Shown here: piece by piece, positions 1 to 9,080 of the stretch
Layout of the letters: every line of letters begins with the position of its first letter
How positions within the stretch are numbered: position 1 is the stretch's first letter
Source: Bacillota bacterium
GTDB taxonomy: Bacteria > Bacillota > Sulfobacillia > JAJYWN01
Assembly (NCBI GenBank): GCA_021791495.1
Contig: JAJYWN010000075.1
Span: 62,001 to 126,000, forward strand
Direction of reading: 5' to 3'
Length of the DNA stretch: 64,000 nucleotides
The notes under the pieces: model-generated
What the model was told of the DNA's origin: nothing
Database searches by the model: none
What the model saw: the letters and a program-made list of their open reading frames with translations, nothing else
Program-made: the position numbers and the translations under genes

Positions 1-2
1 TG

Positions 3-791
3 ACGGTAAGTGTACCCGCAGTGACTGTCGGCGCCGACGGGCGGCCCGTTTTCGACTACGGGCGGCGGCAGGAGTTCCGGCTGCAGATAGTGGGACTATA
101 TAACGTGACCCTCGATGTGGTCCGTGAGAATGAAGGCGAAGGTGGAACCGGCTCCGCTCCCGTACCCTGGGAGACGGGGGATATCATGATCCCTTCGAAG
201 ACTTTCGAGACTCTATACAGCCTAGTCAGTGGCGGTGCGGCGCCAGAGATCGCCGGCCAGCTGGGGCTGGTGGTCAAAGATATGAACCAGATGAACCGTA
301 CCCTTAAGGCCCTGAGCCAGGCCTTCCCGGACTGGACCTTCTTACCGGCGCCGCAACTGGCCGGCATGATGCAGCGCCAGGCCGGCGGCGCCATCCCGGC
401 CAACCTCTCCGGCACCTTCGTCCTGGTCTCGTTCCTTCTGGCGGGGGCGCTGGCGGCCGGGAACATGTATGTCGTCATCTACCAACGGTCCAAACAGATA
501 GGCATCTTACGGTCCATCGGCGCATCCAGCCGGCAGGTCTTCGGCATGGTCTTGGTCGAGGTGGTCGGGTATTCTCTAGCCGGCGGGCTGGTGGGGTGGG
601 TGTTGGTGCTGGCCCTTTATTCCCTCATCGTGCTGACCAGCGGGGCTGGGCTGGCGGCGGTGGGCGCCAAGGCAGGGTCCACCTTAGTAGTGGTCATGGG
701 GACGACTTTGGCCGTGGCGGCCGCTTTCGGTCTGGCTCCGGCGTGGTTCGCGGCCGGCCAGCCGGCAGCGCGGGTCCTCCGGCATGATTAG
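3..791 (+). CDS. ABC exporter permease, FtsX/MacB type (C-terminal part)
   Basis: The reading frame is open to the left edge, so the 5' end is missing. The visible part holds the end of an extracytoplasmic domain and then three hydrophobic segments, around residues 140-160, 185-210 and 230-250. The stretch after the first segment, with RSKQIGILRSIGAS, is the cytosolic coupling helix typical of FtsX-fold permeases (MacB, LolC/E). Such proteins do not pump solute across the membrane in the usual way; they transmit ATPase motion to extracytoplasmic partners or extract lipophilic cargo. An ATPase and a second FtsX permease follow at once, so the three probably form one transporter with two different permeases. 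The substrate cannot be told from sequence. Confidence 0.88.
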   Translation, partial: TVSVPAVTVGADGRPVFDYGRRQEFRLQIVGLYNVTLDVVRENEGEGGTGSAPVPWETGDIMIPSKTFETLYSLVSGGAAPEIAGQLGLVVKDMNQMNRTLKALSQAFPDWTFLPAPQLAGMMQRQAGGAIPANLSGTFVLVSFLLAGALAAGNMYVVIYQRSKQIGILRSIGASSRQVFGMVLVEVVGYSLAGGLVGWVLVLALYSLIVLTSGAGLAAVGAKAGSTLVVVMGTTLAVAAAFGLAPAWFAAGQPAARVLRHD

Positions 792-840
792 TGGACCGCG
801 AGCGAGATGATTCGCGAGTGACCAGCGGAAACGGAGATTG

Positions 841-1635
841 GTGAAGATGAGTCAATTACCGAGAGACGTTCCGGCCAGCCATTACCAGAGCGCCGCTCAA
901 AGGCGCTTACAGCGGACGCGGGTCGACGCCCCTTACCGGCCCGGCGACCCCATCCTGCGCGGCCTGAATCTCACCAAACGTTTCCTCATGGGCACGGCCC
1001 CAGTCTACGCCGTGCGCCAGACGACGCTGGAGATCAAACCAGGTGAATTCGTGCTGGTGGTCGGCCCCTCCGGGTGCGGCAAGACTACCCTCTTGAACCT
1101 TCTGGGCGGACTGGACCGGCCCACCTTCGGCGAGGTGGTCCTGGAGGGTCAGCCCTATTCGAAGCTGGACGAAAACGGCCTAGCCCGGCTCCGCCGCAAC
1201 AAGGTCGGGTTCGTCTTCCAGTTCTTCAACCTCCTGACGGACCTGACGGCCGAAGAGAACGTGATGTTACCCATGCAACTGGTGGGCCTCTCACCCGCCA
1301 AAACGCGGGCGCGGGCGGCCGAGCTATTGGCCGCCGTGGGCATGGCGGAACGGGCCGCCCACTCGCCTTTCGAACTTTCCGGTGGTGAACAGCAGCGCAT
1401 CGCCGTGGCGCGCGCCTTGGCCAATAGCCCCACCGTCGTCCTGGCCGACGAGCCCACCGGCAACCTGGACCGTAAGAGCGGGACAGAGATCATCGGCCTT
1501 TTCCGTCGCCTGAACAGGGAATTTCATCAGACCTTCGTGGTCGTGTCCCACGACCTCTCTTTCACCGAACACGCCGACCGCGTGGTCCACATGGAAGACG
1601 GACAGATCGTCAAGGTGGAGGCGAAGACTGCATGA
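841..1635 (+). CDS. ABC transporter ATP-binding protein, MacB/LolD family
   Basis: ATPase of the exporter encoded by the two flanking FtsX-type permeases. It shows a Walker A GPSGCGKT, Q-loop FQFFNLL, signature LSGGEQQR, Walker B VVLADEP and an H-loop histidine in VVSHD. The order and spacing are those of the MacB/LolD branch, with an N-terminal extension of about 40 residues before the conserved core. Start codons TTG 838, GTG 841 and ATG 847 are all possible; GGAG at 833-836 suits 841 or 847. The stop overlaps the next ATG as ATGA, which suggests translational coupling. A close relative of this gene is cut by the right edge of the window at 63453. Confidence 0.93.
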   Translation: MKMSQLPRDVPASHYQSAAQRRLQRTRVDAPYRPGDPILRGLNLTKRFLMGTAPVYAVRQTTLEIKPGEFVLVVGPSGCGKTTLLNLLGGLDRPTFGEVVLEGQPYSKLDENGLARLRRNKVGFVFQFFNLLTDLTAEENVMLPMQLVGLSPAKTRARAAELLAAVGMAERAAHSPFELSGGEQQRIAVARALANSPTVVLADEPTGNLDRKSGTEIIGLFRRLNREFHQTFVVVSHDLSFTEHADRVVHMEDGQIVKVEAKTA

Positions 1636-2897
1636 GCGCAATGGCGGCGGCGGGGGAACGCGCGCCGGGCGGGCGGCTGGTGGCGTCGTGGCGTCGGGTG
1701 GCCGGCCTCATCCTGCCCTTGTCATGGCGCGGCGTGCGGCGGCGCAAGGCGGGGGCGGCTCTAACCGCTCTGTCGTTGGCCCTTGGCGTCGCCACCTTCC
1801 TCCTGTTCGGTGGGTATTTTGCCGCCACGCGCCAGGCCGTGGAGGGGCGGATCGAACCCCTCGCCTTGCCGGCCGACCTGGTGGTGGCCGTGGGGGTGGA
1901 TTCTCCAGGTGGTGTGCCGGGTGGTCTACCCGGCGGCGGACCGGCGGGTGCGCCTTCCATCGTGCAAACCCTGAACCGCCTACCTGACGTGAAGACCGCC
2001 ACCGGGATGGTGGTGGGGACGGCCTACACTTCTGTGGGCCGGCGGCGTATCATCGGATTGGACGAAAAGGTCCTGGGAGGGCTGAAGCTCGGGGCCGGTG
2101 CGCCGCCAATGACGGCCGGCGAGGTCCTTCTGCCTCAGACGCTGGCGGCCGCCGGCGGCATCAAGGTGGGAAGCCAAATCACTATCGCCACAGACATGGG
2201 CGGGGTGTGGAGAGAGCAGAAGTTCAGCGTGAGCGGCTTGTACCAGGGCGACGACTTCTTCAGTGGTCCGCTGGCCCGGCGCGAGGCTCTGGCCCCGCTG
2301 GGTCTGGGGCCTGTGGATAACGCGGCGTTGGTCGAAGCCTACCCCGGCAGTTCCCGCCCCGGCGTGGCATCGCAGATACGGAGTCTGTACCGGGATTCGG
2401 CGGACGTTCTCATCCCCGAGTTTCCGGCATCCTTGGCCGGCAGCTGGCTGGGCCAGGCCTTTTCTCCTGGGAACGTGGCCGTCTTCATGGTCTTCACCTT
2501 CTCCGGCCTCGGCGTCATGAACGTCCTGCTGCTATCGTTCCTGCAGCGGAAACGGCAGATGGGGGTCTTCAAGGCCCTGGGCATGGATGATAGCGACCTA
2601 AAGCAGCTCTTTTTTGGCGAAGGCCTGTATGTGGCCGCCGCCGGCGCGGCCCTGGGAATGGTGCTGACCGCCGTCTTGGTAGCTCTCCTCGGGCGCCTGA
2701 CGAGTGTCCGCTTCATTATCTCGGGGTGGCTCGCGGCTTGGGCTCTGGTGCTTTCCTTCGCCGTGTTCGCTCTTGCCGCCTGGCTGCCGGCTGTGTTATG
2801 CCAACGGGCTTCGGTCAGCGTCTTGCTGCAGAATAAGCGCATTTACCTGGACCCCAAGACTTCCTGCGCCGAGTGCGGCCGCTGCGGCGGGTTCTAG
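1632..2897 (+). CDS. ABC exporter permease, FtsX/MacB type, with C-terminal cysteine cluster
   Basis: Second permease of the exporter. It has an N-terminal membrane segment (about residues 38-60), a MacB-like periplasmic core of about 200 residues with a Gly/Pro-rich loop near residue 95, and three C-terminal membrane segments. The coupling helix RKRQMGVFKALGM follows the second membrane segment. After the last segment the protein ends in a short tail with Cys412, Cys415 and Cys418 (CxxCxxC) just before the stop. FtsX permeases normally lack such a tail. It could bind metal or form a disulfide, on the cytosolic side if the topology is standard. Substrate unknown. Confidence 0.9.
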   Translation: MSAMAAAGERAPGGRLVASWRRVAGLILPLSWRGVRRRKAGAALTALSLALGVATFLLFGGYFAATRQAVEGRIEPLALPADLVVAVGVDSPGGVPGGLPGGGPAGAPSIVQTLNRLPDVKTATGMVVGTAYTSVGRRRIIGLDEKVLGGLKLGAGAPPMTAGEVLLPQTLAAAGGIKVGSQITIATDMGGVWREQKFSVSGLYQGDDFFSGPLARREALAPLGLGPVDNAALVEAYPGSSRPGVASQIRSLYRDSADVLIPEFPASLAGSWLGQAFSPGNVAVFMVFTFSGLGVMNVLLLSFLQRKRQMGVFKALGMDDSDLKQLFFGEGLYVAAAGAALGMVLTAVLVALLGRLTSVRFIISGWLAAWALVLSFAVFALAAWLPAVLCQRASVSVLLQNKRIYLDPKTSCAECGRCGGF

Positions 2898-2953
2898 CCG
2901 GCGGCGGCGCCGCCTCCCTGGACTGTTCTTTCAGCACAGAGCGCCGCCGCGGC

Positions 2954-4288
2954 CTACCGCAGTGACTTCAGGAACTGCACCAGGTCGTTTTTCTCCGTCT
3001 GGGTCAGACCCAGCCCGAACTGCTTGTTGAAGTGATTCACCACGTCAAGGAGAGTCCGCGCCTTGCCGTCGTGGAAGTAGGGGCCCATCGCCCACAAGCC
3101 GCGTAGCTGGGGGACCTTGTAGGTGTATTCGTTGAAGGCCTCGGACGTGGCCCGCCGCGGGTTCATCCCGATCGCCGCCGGGGTCACCGTTTCGTTGTTG
3201 GTGTAGAGCGGCGGCGTATGGCAGCGGGCGCACCCGGCCTTGCCGGTGAAAAGGGTCTGCCCGCGCGCCGCCCGCACCGGATCATAAGAGCCTGCAGGGG
3301 GCGCCGGAGGCGTCAGAGTATCAAGGTAAGCCGCCACGTCGGGCATCTTGGGGCCGATGAGGTCCGGAACAGGGCTGATGATCGCATCGGCGTCGCTGTT
3401 CCGTTTCGCGATGGCGGCCTCATACGGGTCGGCCGCGGGGACGGCCGCCGAGTTGGCTGCAGAGTCTGGCGCGCGGTCGAGTGAGGCGGCCGGTGTGGTC
3501 GTGGTCCCCGGCTCCGCGTGTTTGTCCGCCATGTGCCAGTCGGCCTTGGGCCGGAATCCCCCCTGACCGTGGGCTACATAGTCCATGATGAAGTGCCCGG
3601 CCTCCTCCGGCGTGTCGAAAGCGCCGTTCCAACCGAAGTAGTAGAGGCCCTTGGTGAAAAGCGGCAAGGTCTTCGAGGCGTTATTGACGTGGTCTTCCGC
3701 CTCGTTCATGTAGGTCAGGTCCACCAAACCGCGCCCCCACCCCAGTAACACCGTCTTCCGGGCCAGACTCACCCGGGGCGAGAGGGCCAAGAGAGCGCCG
3801 TAATTCAGCTGCTCGTTGGGTACGCCATCGAGGCGCCGGCCCTGGCGGTCCACGACGCTGTGGCAGAGCGCACAGGTCACCCCCCAGCGCTTTTGCCCCT
3901 CAGAGTCCAGGACTTCCTGAATCCCCACCACCTGGCCGTCGGCATCTGTCAGGATACCCAGCGTCTTGGCCCGGACGGCGGCCGGGAGAGCCAGGATCAG
4001 GCGGAACGGCAGGCGGAGATCATCGGTGAAGTAATACTCATCTCCGAAGGTGTCGTATCGGAATGTCTGCCGCCCGGCGGCGGGGTCGGCCGCGCTACGG
4101 TCCGGGGGCGGGGGAGAGGCGGCACGCAGCGGCGGTCGGGCGGTGTGGTTTGGACCGGGGCCGGGGGCGAGGACGGCATAGAAGGCGCCGGCCGCAAGGA
4201 GGACAGCGACGGCCACCGCCAGCCACAGGACGCGGACGCGTGTCTTCGAGGACGTACCGATACCTTTGCCGTTGCGCAGAGACGACAC
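2954..4288 (-). CDS. Membrane-anchored di-heme cytochrome c, CcpA/MauG-like
   Basis: Predicted extracytoplasmic c-type cytochrome. An N-terminal hydrophobic helix (about residues 21-42) is an uncleaved anchor or signal peptide, followed by a Pro/Ala-rich linker. Two heme-binding CxxCH motifs are visible: C139-A-L-C142-H143 and C353-A-R-C356-H357. The C-terminal region after the second motif, including YKVPQLRGLWAMGPYFHDG, is typical of the di-heme cytochrome c peroxidase/MauG family. An Ala/Ser-rich stretch lies between the two heme domains. Possible roles are peroxide reduction or electron transfer to an oxidase; sequence alone does not decide. It is a single gene, convergent with the upstream exporter. 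The start is GTG at 4288 with AAAGGG directly before it, so the exact start is uncertain. Confidence 0.85.
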   Translation of the reverse strand: MSSLRNGKGIGTSSKTRVRVLWLAVAVAVLLAAGAFYAVLAPGPGPNHTARPPLRAASPPPPDRSAADPAAGRQTFRYDTFGDEYYFTDDLRLPFRLILALPAAVRAKTLGILTDADGQVVGIQEVLDSEGQKRWGVTCALCHSVVDRQGRRLDGVPNEQLNYGALLALSPRVSLARKTVLLGWGRGLVDLTYMNEAEDHVNNASKTLPLFTKGLYYFGWNGAFDTPEEAGHFIMDYVAHGQGGFRPKADWHMADKHAEPGTTTTPAASLDRAPDSAANSAAVPAADPYEAAIAKRNSDADAIISPVPDLIGPKMPDVAAYLDTLTPPAPPAGSYDPVRAARGQTLFTGKAGCARCHTPPLYTNNETVTPAAIGMNPRRATSEAFNEYTYKVPQLRGLWAMGPYFHDGKARTLLDVVNHFNKQFGLGLTQTEKNDLVQFLKSLR

Positions 4289-4543
4289 CCCTTTCCGGCC
4301 TAACGTGTCTGCGCGTAGGCTTCCCGCCCGCGGCCCTACTTAATTCCATGGGGCATCCGCAACGACTGAGCTTCTTTGTCCTTCCGTCGCTCCAAACATC
4401 GTGCCAGTTGCAGGAAAAGATGGGCGGGGCTAGTAATACCCAAAAGTAGGATGGATTGGAAGGGGGTGGGGCTTGAGAGGAGCCGATTGGGATTAGTGCT
4501 GGTGTCCTGGAGTCCTGTCGAGTAATGGCTAAGGAGGGGTATC

Positions 4544-6328
4544 GTGAACTCCGTTGTGGTGTTTGTGCTCGCAGCCGCCGTTGCTCTGATCGGGTATTAC
4601 GTCTACGCAAAATACGTTGACGAGAAGATCATTGCCGCCGACCCCAAGAAGGCAACCCCAGCGAAGATGTACATGGACGGGGTCGATTTCATGCCCACGG
4701 GGAGGCACGTCCTTTTCGGGTACCAGTTCAAGTCCATCGCCGCCCTGGGCCCGGTCACGGGGCCGATCATCGCCCTCCAGTGGGGATGGGTACCGGCCTT
4801 CATCTGGATCCTCGCCGGGGTCTTCCTCATCGGCTGGGTCCAGGACTACGTCAGCGCCGTGGTCGGGCTGCGGAACGACGGGCAAAGCTTCGGCGCCCTG
4901 TCCTATAAGATGATCTCGCCCCGCGGCCGCCTCACACTTCTGGGTTTCATCTACTTCTACCTCATCCTCATCATCGCGGCGTTCAGTGACATGGTGGCCT
5001 CGATGATGGCCAAGATCCCTCAAGTGCCTTTCTCCATCCTTGCCTTGATGGCGGTAGGCATGCTCGCCGGCTGGATGATTTACAAGAAGCGCATCGACAT
5101 CATCGTGACGACCGCGGTCATGGTGGCCCTGGCGCTGGTCGCCATCGGACTGGGTGGGGTGATCCCCATCGCCGCCACCAAGCTGGTATGGGTTGTGTTC
5201 GCCCTGGTCTTTAGCTACCTAGGAGCCGTGCTCCCGATCTGGAGTTACACCCAGCCCATCAACTACATTTCCTTCTATCTGGTATTCATCGGGATGATCG
5301 GTGCGGTGCTGGGAATCCTGGTCGGGCACCCGAACCTGAGCGCTCCGGCTTTCACCACCTACACCATCCCCGCCGGGCCGCTGTGGCCCATCCTTTTCGT
5401 CACAATCGCGTGCGGCGCCATCTCGGGGTGGCACAGCCTGGTGTCCAGCTCCGAAACGGCGCGGCAGCTTGAGAACGAGAAGGACGCGAAGTACGTCGCC
5501 GGCGGCAGCATGTTCCTGGAGGCCGTGTTGGCCACCATCGCCCTAATCATCGCGGCGGGAGCCTTCTCCACCTTCGACGCCTATAAGACGGCGCTGAAGG
5601 GTGGCCCCGCCACGGTCTTCGCCCAGGGCATGAGTTCGCTCTTAGGTTACCTGGGTATTCCGTCCGAGTTCGGAACGGTCTTCGCCGGGGCGATGTTCGT
5701 CATCCTGGCCATCACCGTGATGCAATTGGTGGCCCGCTTTGCCCGTATCGCCACCGCCGAACTGGCCGGCGACGCCGTACCGACCCTGCGTAACCCGCAC
5801 GTGGGCACCATCATCACCCTGCTCATCGTCTTCGTCCTGGTGTACACGAACACGTACACCTACATCTGGACCTTGTTCGGCGGCTCCAACCAGCTCATGG
5901 CGGCCCTGGCCCTGCTCATTGCCTCCATCTGGCTGGCCTCGCTGAAGAAGCCGCACGGGTGGACCTTCTATCCCATGATCTTCATGCTGGTGACCACCAT
6001 CGGCGCGCTCTTGGTCACCATCCGGACCCTCATCCTGAACATCGGCAAGCTGCAGGCCGGGACCATGAAGCCGGCCACGGGACAGAGCGTGGGCCTGGCC
6101 GTGGGCGGAAACGGGGTGGCGGCGGCCATCGCCGTGTTCCTCGTCATCGCCGCGATAGTGCTGGCCTACGACGGTCTGTCGACCTACTTCAGGGTGAAAG
6201 CCGGCGCCGCGCTGGGCGGCGGACCGGTGGCCAAGACCACTCCTCCCCCGGCGACCGCGCCACCGGCGGCGCCATCCGGCGATGGTGACGCCGACGGCGA
6301 CGGCGGCTCGGGCGAGGGTGGGTTCTAG
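4544..6328 (+). CDS. cstA: Carbon starvation protein CstA family transporter
   Basis: Polytopic inner-membrane protein of 594 residues with about 15 hydrophobic segments and the CstA motifs near the N-terminus (FGYQFKSIAALGPVTGPI) and in the middle (ACGAISGWHSLVSS). Family members are induced by carbon starvation in enterobacteria and import peptides or pyruvate. The start is GTG 4544, chosen because AAGGAGG lies at 4531-4537. The last 40 residues are a Pro/Ala then Gly/Asp-rich tail unlike the rest and probably disordered. A strong intrinsic terminator follows, so this gene is probably a separate unit from the ATPase genes downstream even though they lie together. Confidence 0.93.
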   Translation: MNSVVVFVLAAAVALIGYYVYAKYVDEKIIAADPKKATPAKMYMDGVDFMPTGRHVLFGYQFKSIAALGPVTGPIIALQWGWVPAFIWILAGVFLIGWVQDYVSAVVGLRNDGQSFGALSYKMISPRGRLTLLGFIYFYLILIIAAFSDMVASMMAKIPQVPFSILALMAVGMLAGWMIYKKRIDIIVTTAVMVALALVAIGLGGVIPIAATKLVWVVFALVFSYLGAVLPIWSYTQPINYISFYLVFIGMIGAVLGILVGHPNLSAPAFTTYTIPAGPLWPILFVTIACGAISGWHSLVSSSETARQLENEKDAKYVAGGSMFLEAVLATIALIIAAGAFSTFDAYKTALKGGPATVFAQGMSSLLGYLGIPSEFGTVFAGAMFVILAITVMQLVARFARIATAELAGDAVPTLRNPHVGTIITLLIVFVLVYTNTYTYIWTLFGGSNQLMAALALLIASIWLASLKKPHGWTFYPMIFMLVTTIGALLVTIRTLILNIGKLQAGTMKPATGQSVGLAVGGNGVAAAIAVFLVIAAIVLAYDGLSTYFRVKAGAALGGGPVAKTTPPPATAPPAAPSGDGDADGDGGSGEGGF

Positions 6329-6358
6329 TCTGGGGAGCGTTTAGAGACGACCGGATTG

Positions 6359-6404
6359 CCCGGACGGGGCGGGGGAAACCAGCTTCGCCCCTCCGGGCCT
6401 TTTC
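6359..6404 (+). terminator. Intrinsic terminator after cstA
   Basis: A 12-bp GC-rich stem, CCCGGA plus GGGGCG (one bulged C) pairing with CGCCCC plus TCCGGG, with a 14-nt loop and CCTTTT after it. It lies 31 bases after the cstA stop. Confidence 0.8.
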
Positions 6405-6483
6405 CTGCAGCGTTTACCTGCCGGCGCGACGTCCCTGAGCCGCGCCGTTTCTCCACCACTCGACCCTTAGGAGGTGCCACGCA

Positions 6484-6891
6484 GTGCCTTTCTGGAAGAA
6501 GCGGGACCAGCGACCTCAGAAACCTAGTCCAGCCGAGAAAGCGGCGCCCCCGGCTGCCGCGCCGGCAGTCTCGCCAATGACCGGCTCTCCGACCGCTGCC
6601 TCTCCTCCGACGGCCACGCCCGCGGACGGACCGGAGGAAAAGCAGAAGGTGGGCAGCGTCGTGCGGGAGTTCCTCTACGGCATGGCCGCTCACGATATGA
6701 CCCGCTATGCCCTAAAGACCAGGTCCAGCATGGAGCACCTGTTCATCCTCATCACCATGGGCGACCTCCTGGGCGTCCCCATTCTGCCGCCATACTACTC
6801 CTTGCGCCTCATGCCCTACGTCGTCCCGCAGATCTCCACCTGGAAACGCCGCATGCTCCGTGAGAAGGACCTGACCGACGCCCTATTCTAG
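6484..6891 (+). CDS. Small conserved protein of the ArsA-like ATPase cluster
   Basis: A 135-residue protein of unknown function. The first 55 residues are Pro/Ala/Thr-rich and probably disordered. The C-terminal 80 residues are compact and look conserved: a helical stretch GMAAHDMTRYALKTR, then a moderately hydrophobic stretch ending PPYYSLRLMPYVVPQ and a basic helix WKRRMLREKDL. It starts with GTG 6484 behind AGGAGG at about 6470. It lies 25 bases before the first of two ArsA-like ATPases and is probably co-transcribed with them, which makes it a candidate partner or client of that ATPase pair. No catalytic motif is visible. Confidence 0.75.
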   Translation: MPFWKKRDQRPQKPSPAEKAAPPAAAPAVSPMTGSPTAASPPTATPADGPEEKQKVGSVVREFLYGMAAHDMTRYALKTRSSMEHLFILITMGDLLGVPILPPYYSLRLMPYVVPQISTWKRRMLREKDLTDALF

Positions 6892-6916
6892 GGGAGAGGG
6901 GAGTGCAGAGCGAGCT

Positions 6917-7987
6917 ATGTCCTTAGCGGACTTTTTCAAGGCCAACCCGGACGTCCGTTACATCATGTACGGCGGCAAGGGCGGACTGGGGAAGACCACT
7001 TTCTCCGCGGCCACGGGATACTACCTGGCCAGCCAGGGCTACAAGGTGCTGGTGTTCTCGGTGGACCCGCAGGCCTCACTGTCCGACATCTTCGAGCGGA
7101 ACATCTTCGGGCAGGGTGAGGTGGAGATCGCCCCAAACCTGTATGCCTGTGAGATCGACGCGGACAAGCGTATCAAGGCTTATCAGGAAGAGGTACGCGC
7201 GCGCATCCGCGACATGTATGGCATGGAGCAGATCCCCGAGGAGATCGAGAACTACATCCAGGCCGCCTCGGCCGAGCCGGCCATGGAGGAGAGCGCCATC
7301 TTCGACGAGGTGGTAAATATCGTCGTCAAAGGCGGCTACGACTACTACATCTACGACCTGGTCCCCTTGGGCCACGCCCTTTACTACCTGTCCATGGCCT
7401 CCGTCTATGACGCCTGGATCGACCGCATCACGGGGCTGAGGGAGCAGATGCGGGAATACGACAAGGTCGTGGCCACGGTAAGGCGACAGAAGTCAACGGA
7501 AGAGGACCAGATACTGAACGAGTTACTTTACATAAAAGAGCGCATCAACAAGTCTTCCGGCATCCTGACGGACTCCAAGCAGACGTCCTTCTTCTTCGTC
7601 CTGACCCCCGAGGAAATGATTATCCTGGACACCACCAAAGCGGCGGAGCTTTTCGCCAAGTTCTCCGTCCCCATCCGCGGGTACATCGTGAACCGGGTCA
7701 TCCCACGGCGGCTACTAGAGGACAACATCCCGGAGTACCTGCGGAACCGCATCGGGATGCAGGCCGGGCATTTGGAGACCATCGAGAAGCAGTTCGGCGA
7801 GCGGGTGCTGGCGCGGGTGCCGGAATTCGATTCGGATATCCGCGGGATGAAGAACATCGCCCGCGTGGCGGAGGCGCTCTTCGGGAACGGCGCTGGGCCG
7901 GTGCGCCAGGCCCCGGCCGTGGTAGCCGGTGGCGGCGCGGACGACGGGGACACGGGCGACGGCAGTGCCGAGGGGGGTGACCGTTGA
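6917..7987 (+). CDS. ArsA/Get3-like P-loop ATPase, subunit 1
   Basis: SIMIBI-class P-loop ATPase of the ArsA/TRC40 family. The deviant Walker A is GGKGGLGKT (residues 19-27) with the signature lysine K21. Switch I is SVDPQASLSD with the catalytic-type Asp50. Switch II is DLVPLGH (147-153) instead of the family DTAPTGH: the Gly-His is kept and the Thr-Ala is lost. A charged helical region around 165-200 and a Gly/Asp-rich tail complete the protein. Homologs drive arsenite export, tail-anchored protein insertion or metallocofactor assembly. There is no arsB or arsR nearby, so arsenite export is unlikely. The stop overlaps the start of the next ATPase gene by one base. Confidence 0.85.
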   Translation: MSLADFFKANPDVRYIMYGGKGGLGKTTFSAATGYYLASQGYKVLVFSVDPQASLSDIFERNIFGQGEVEIAPNLYACEIDADKRIKAYQEEVRARIRDMYGMEQIPEEIENYIQAASAEPAMEESAIFDEVVNIVVKGGYDYYIYDLVPLGHALYYLSMASVYDAWIDRITGLREQMREYDKVVATVRRQKSTEEDQILNELLYIKERINKSSGILTDSKQTSFFFVLTPEEMIILDTTKAAELFAKFSVPIRGYIVNRVIPRRLLEDNIPEYLRNRIGMQAGHLETIEKQFGERVLARVPEFDSDIRGMKNIARVAEALFGNGAGPVRQAPAVVAGGGADDGDTGDGSAEGGDR

Positions 7988-9015
7988 TGGCTGAGACCAT
8001 GAAGGACTTCCTGGCCTCCCATAGCGGGTTGCGTTATTCCTTCTTTGGCGGCAAGGGCGGCGTGGGCAAGACGGTCATGGCCGGAGCCATGGCCCTTCAC
8101 TTGGCCCAGTCGGGGCGGCGGACGCTCCTGGCCTCCACCAACCCGGTCCACAGCCTTTCCAGCCTGCTGGACCAGAACGTCTTCGGTGCCGAGACGCCGG
8201 TGAACGGGGCGCCGAACCTCTGGGCCTACGAGATCGACACCACCGACACCATCGAGCGGTCGAAGAAGGAGATCGCCGAGAAGATCCGGTGGTTCCTGAA
8301 GTTCGCCGACATACCCACGCAGGCCGACGCCTTCGTCGAAACGGCCACCATGAACCCGGCCTTCGAGGAGTCGGCCATGTTCGAGAACATGATCAACCTG
8401 ATGTTCGAGAACAAGTATGACGCCTACGTCTTCGACACCGCCCCGACGGCGAACGCCCGGCGCCTCCTGGGCATGTCGAAGGTTTACTCCCTCTGGGTCA
8501 ATAAGATGCTGGAGAGCCGCAAGGAAGCGCAGGTGATGCGCCTTTCCCTGTCCTTCCGAAAGAAGGAGGAGAAGGACCCTCTCCTTGACTATCTTCTCTC
8601 TTTCCAGGAACGGATGGGCCACGCGCGCGAGCTGCTGACGGATGCGGAGAAGACGGCCTTCTTCTTCGTCACCTTACCTGAGGCACTGCCCATCGCCGTG
8701 GTGCGGCGCTTCATCGGCTGGTTCAAGGATTTCGGCATCCCAGTGGGCGGGGTTATCGTGAACGGCGTGATCAAACTGGATGGTGGGGCCAGCAGCCAGG
8801 GCAGCGCGGCCGGCAGTTCGGGCGCGGCCGAGGCCAAGAAAAGCCGCCAGGGCGCCGTCGCGGACTTCGTCTTGAACCGGGTCGAGATGCAGAAAGCCTA
8901 CATGCAGCAGATCTATGACACCTTTAGTGACGTCAGGGCCATCGTCCCCCTCTTCGAGACTGAGGTACGCGGCACCGCGGCTCTGGGTCGTGTCGTTGGG
9001 GGTCTGTTCTCTTAG
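7987..9015 (+). CDS. ArsA/Get3-like P-loop ATPase, subunit 2
   Basis: Second ArsA-family ATPase, clearly related to subunit 1 but diverged. Walker A is GGKGGVGKT (21-29). Switch I reads STNPVHSL with Asn52 where the family has the catalytic Asp. Switch II keeps DTAPT (150-154) but continues A-N instead of G-H. It is therefore complementary to subunit 1, which keeps Asp50 and Gly-His. A Gly/Ser/Ala-rich insert lies near residue 270. ATG 7987 is preferred to the TTG just before it because it overlaps the previous stop as TGATG. ArsA-like ATPases act as dimers or pseudo-dimers, so an obligate heterodimer with one competent site is a reasonable inference. Confidence 0.85.
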   Translation: MAETMKDFLASHSGLRYSFFGGKGGVGKTVMAGAMALHLAQSGRRTLLASTNPVHSLSSLLDQNVFGAETPVNGAPNLWAYEIDTTDTIERSKKEIAEKIRWFLKFADIPTQADAFVETATMNPAFEESAMFENMINLMFENKYDAYVFDTAPTANARRLLGMSKVYSLWVNKMLESRKEAQVMRLSLSFRKKEEKDPLLDYLLSFQERMGHARELLTDAEKTAFFFVTLPEALPIAVVRRFIGWFKDFGIPVGGVIVNGVIKLDGGASSQGSAAGSSGAAEAKKSRQGAVADFVLNRVEMQKAYMQQIYDTFSDVRAIVPLFETEVRGTAALGRVVGGLFS

Positions 9016-9053
9016 AAAACTGGTTTTGGGGTTCCGTGATGACCCTGACTCTT

Positions 9054-9080
9054 GGGGGGCGGCAGATCGCCCCCCTTGTT
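9054..9080 (+). terminator. Intrinsic terminator after the ATPase pair
   Basis: An 8-bp perfect stem GGGGGGCG / CGCCCCCC with a 6-nt loop, followed by TTGTTCTCTT. It lies 38 bases after the stop of the second ATPase gene and separates it from the CofE-like gene. Confidence 0.75.

Noticed and set aside
7528-8622. Minus-strand open frame of about 364 codons across the two ATPase genes
   Set aside because: It is antisense to two clearly conserved ATPases and has no protein-like features; GC-rich codon bias creates such frames.
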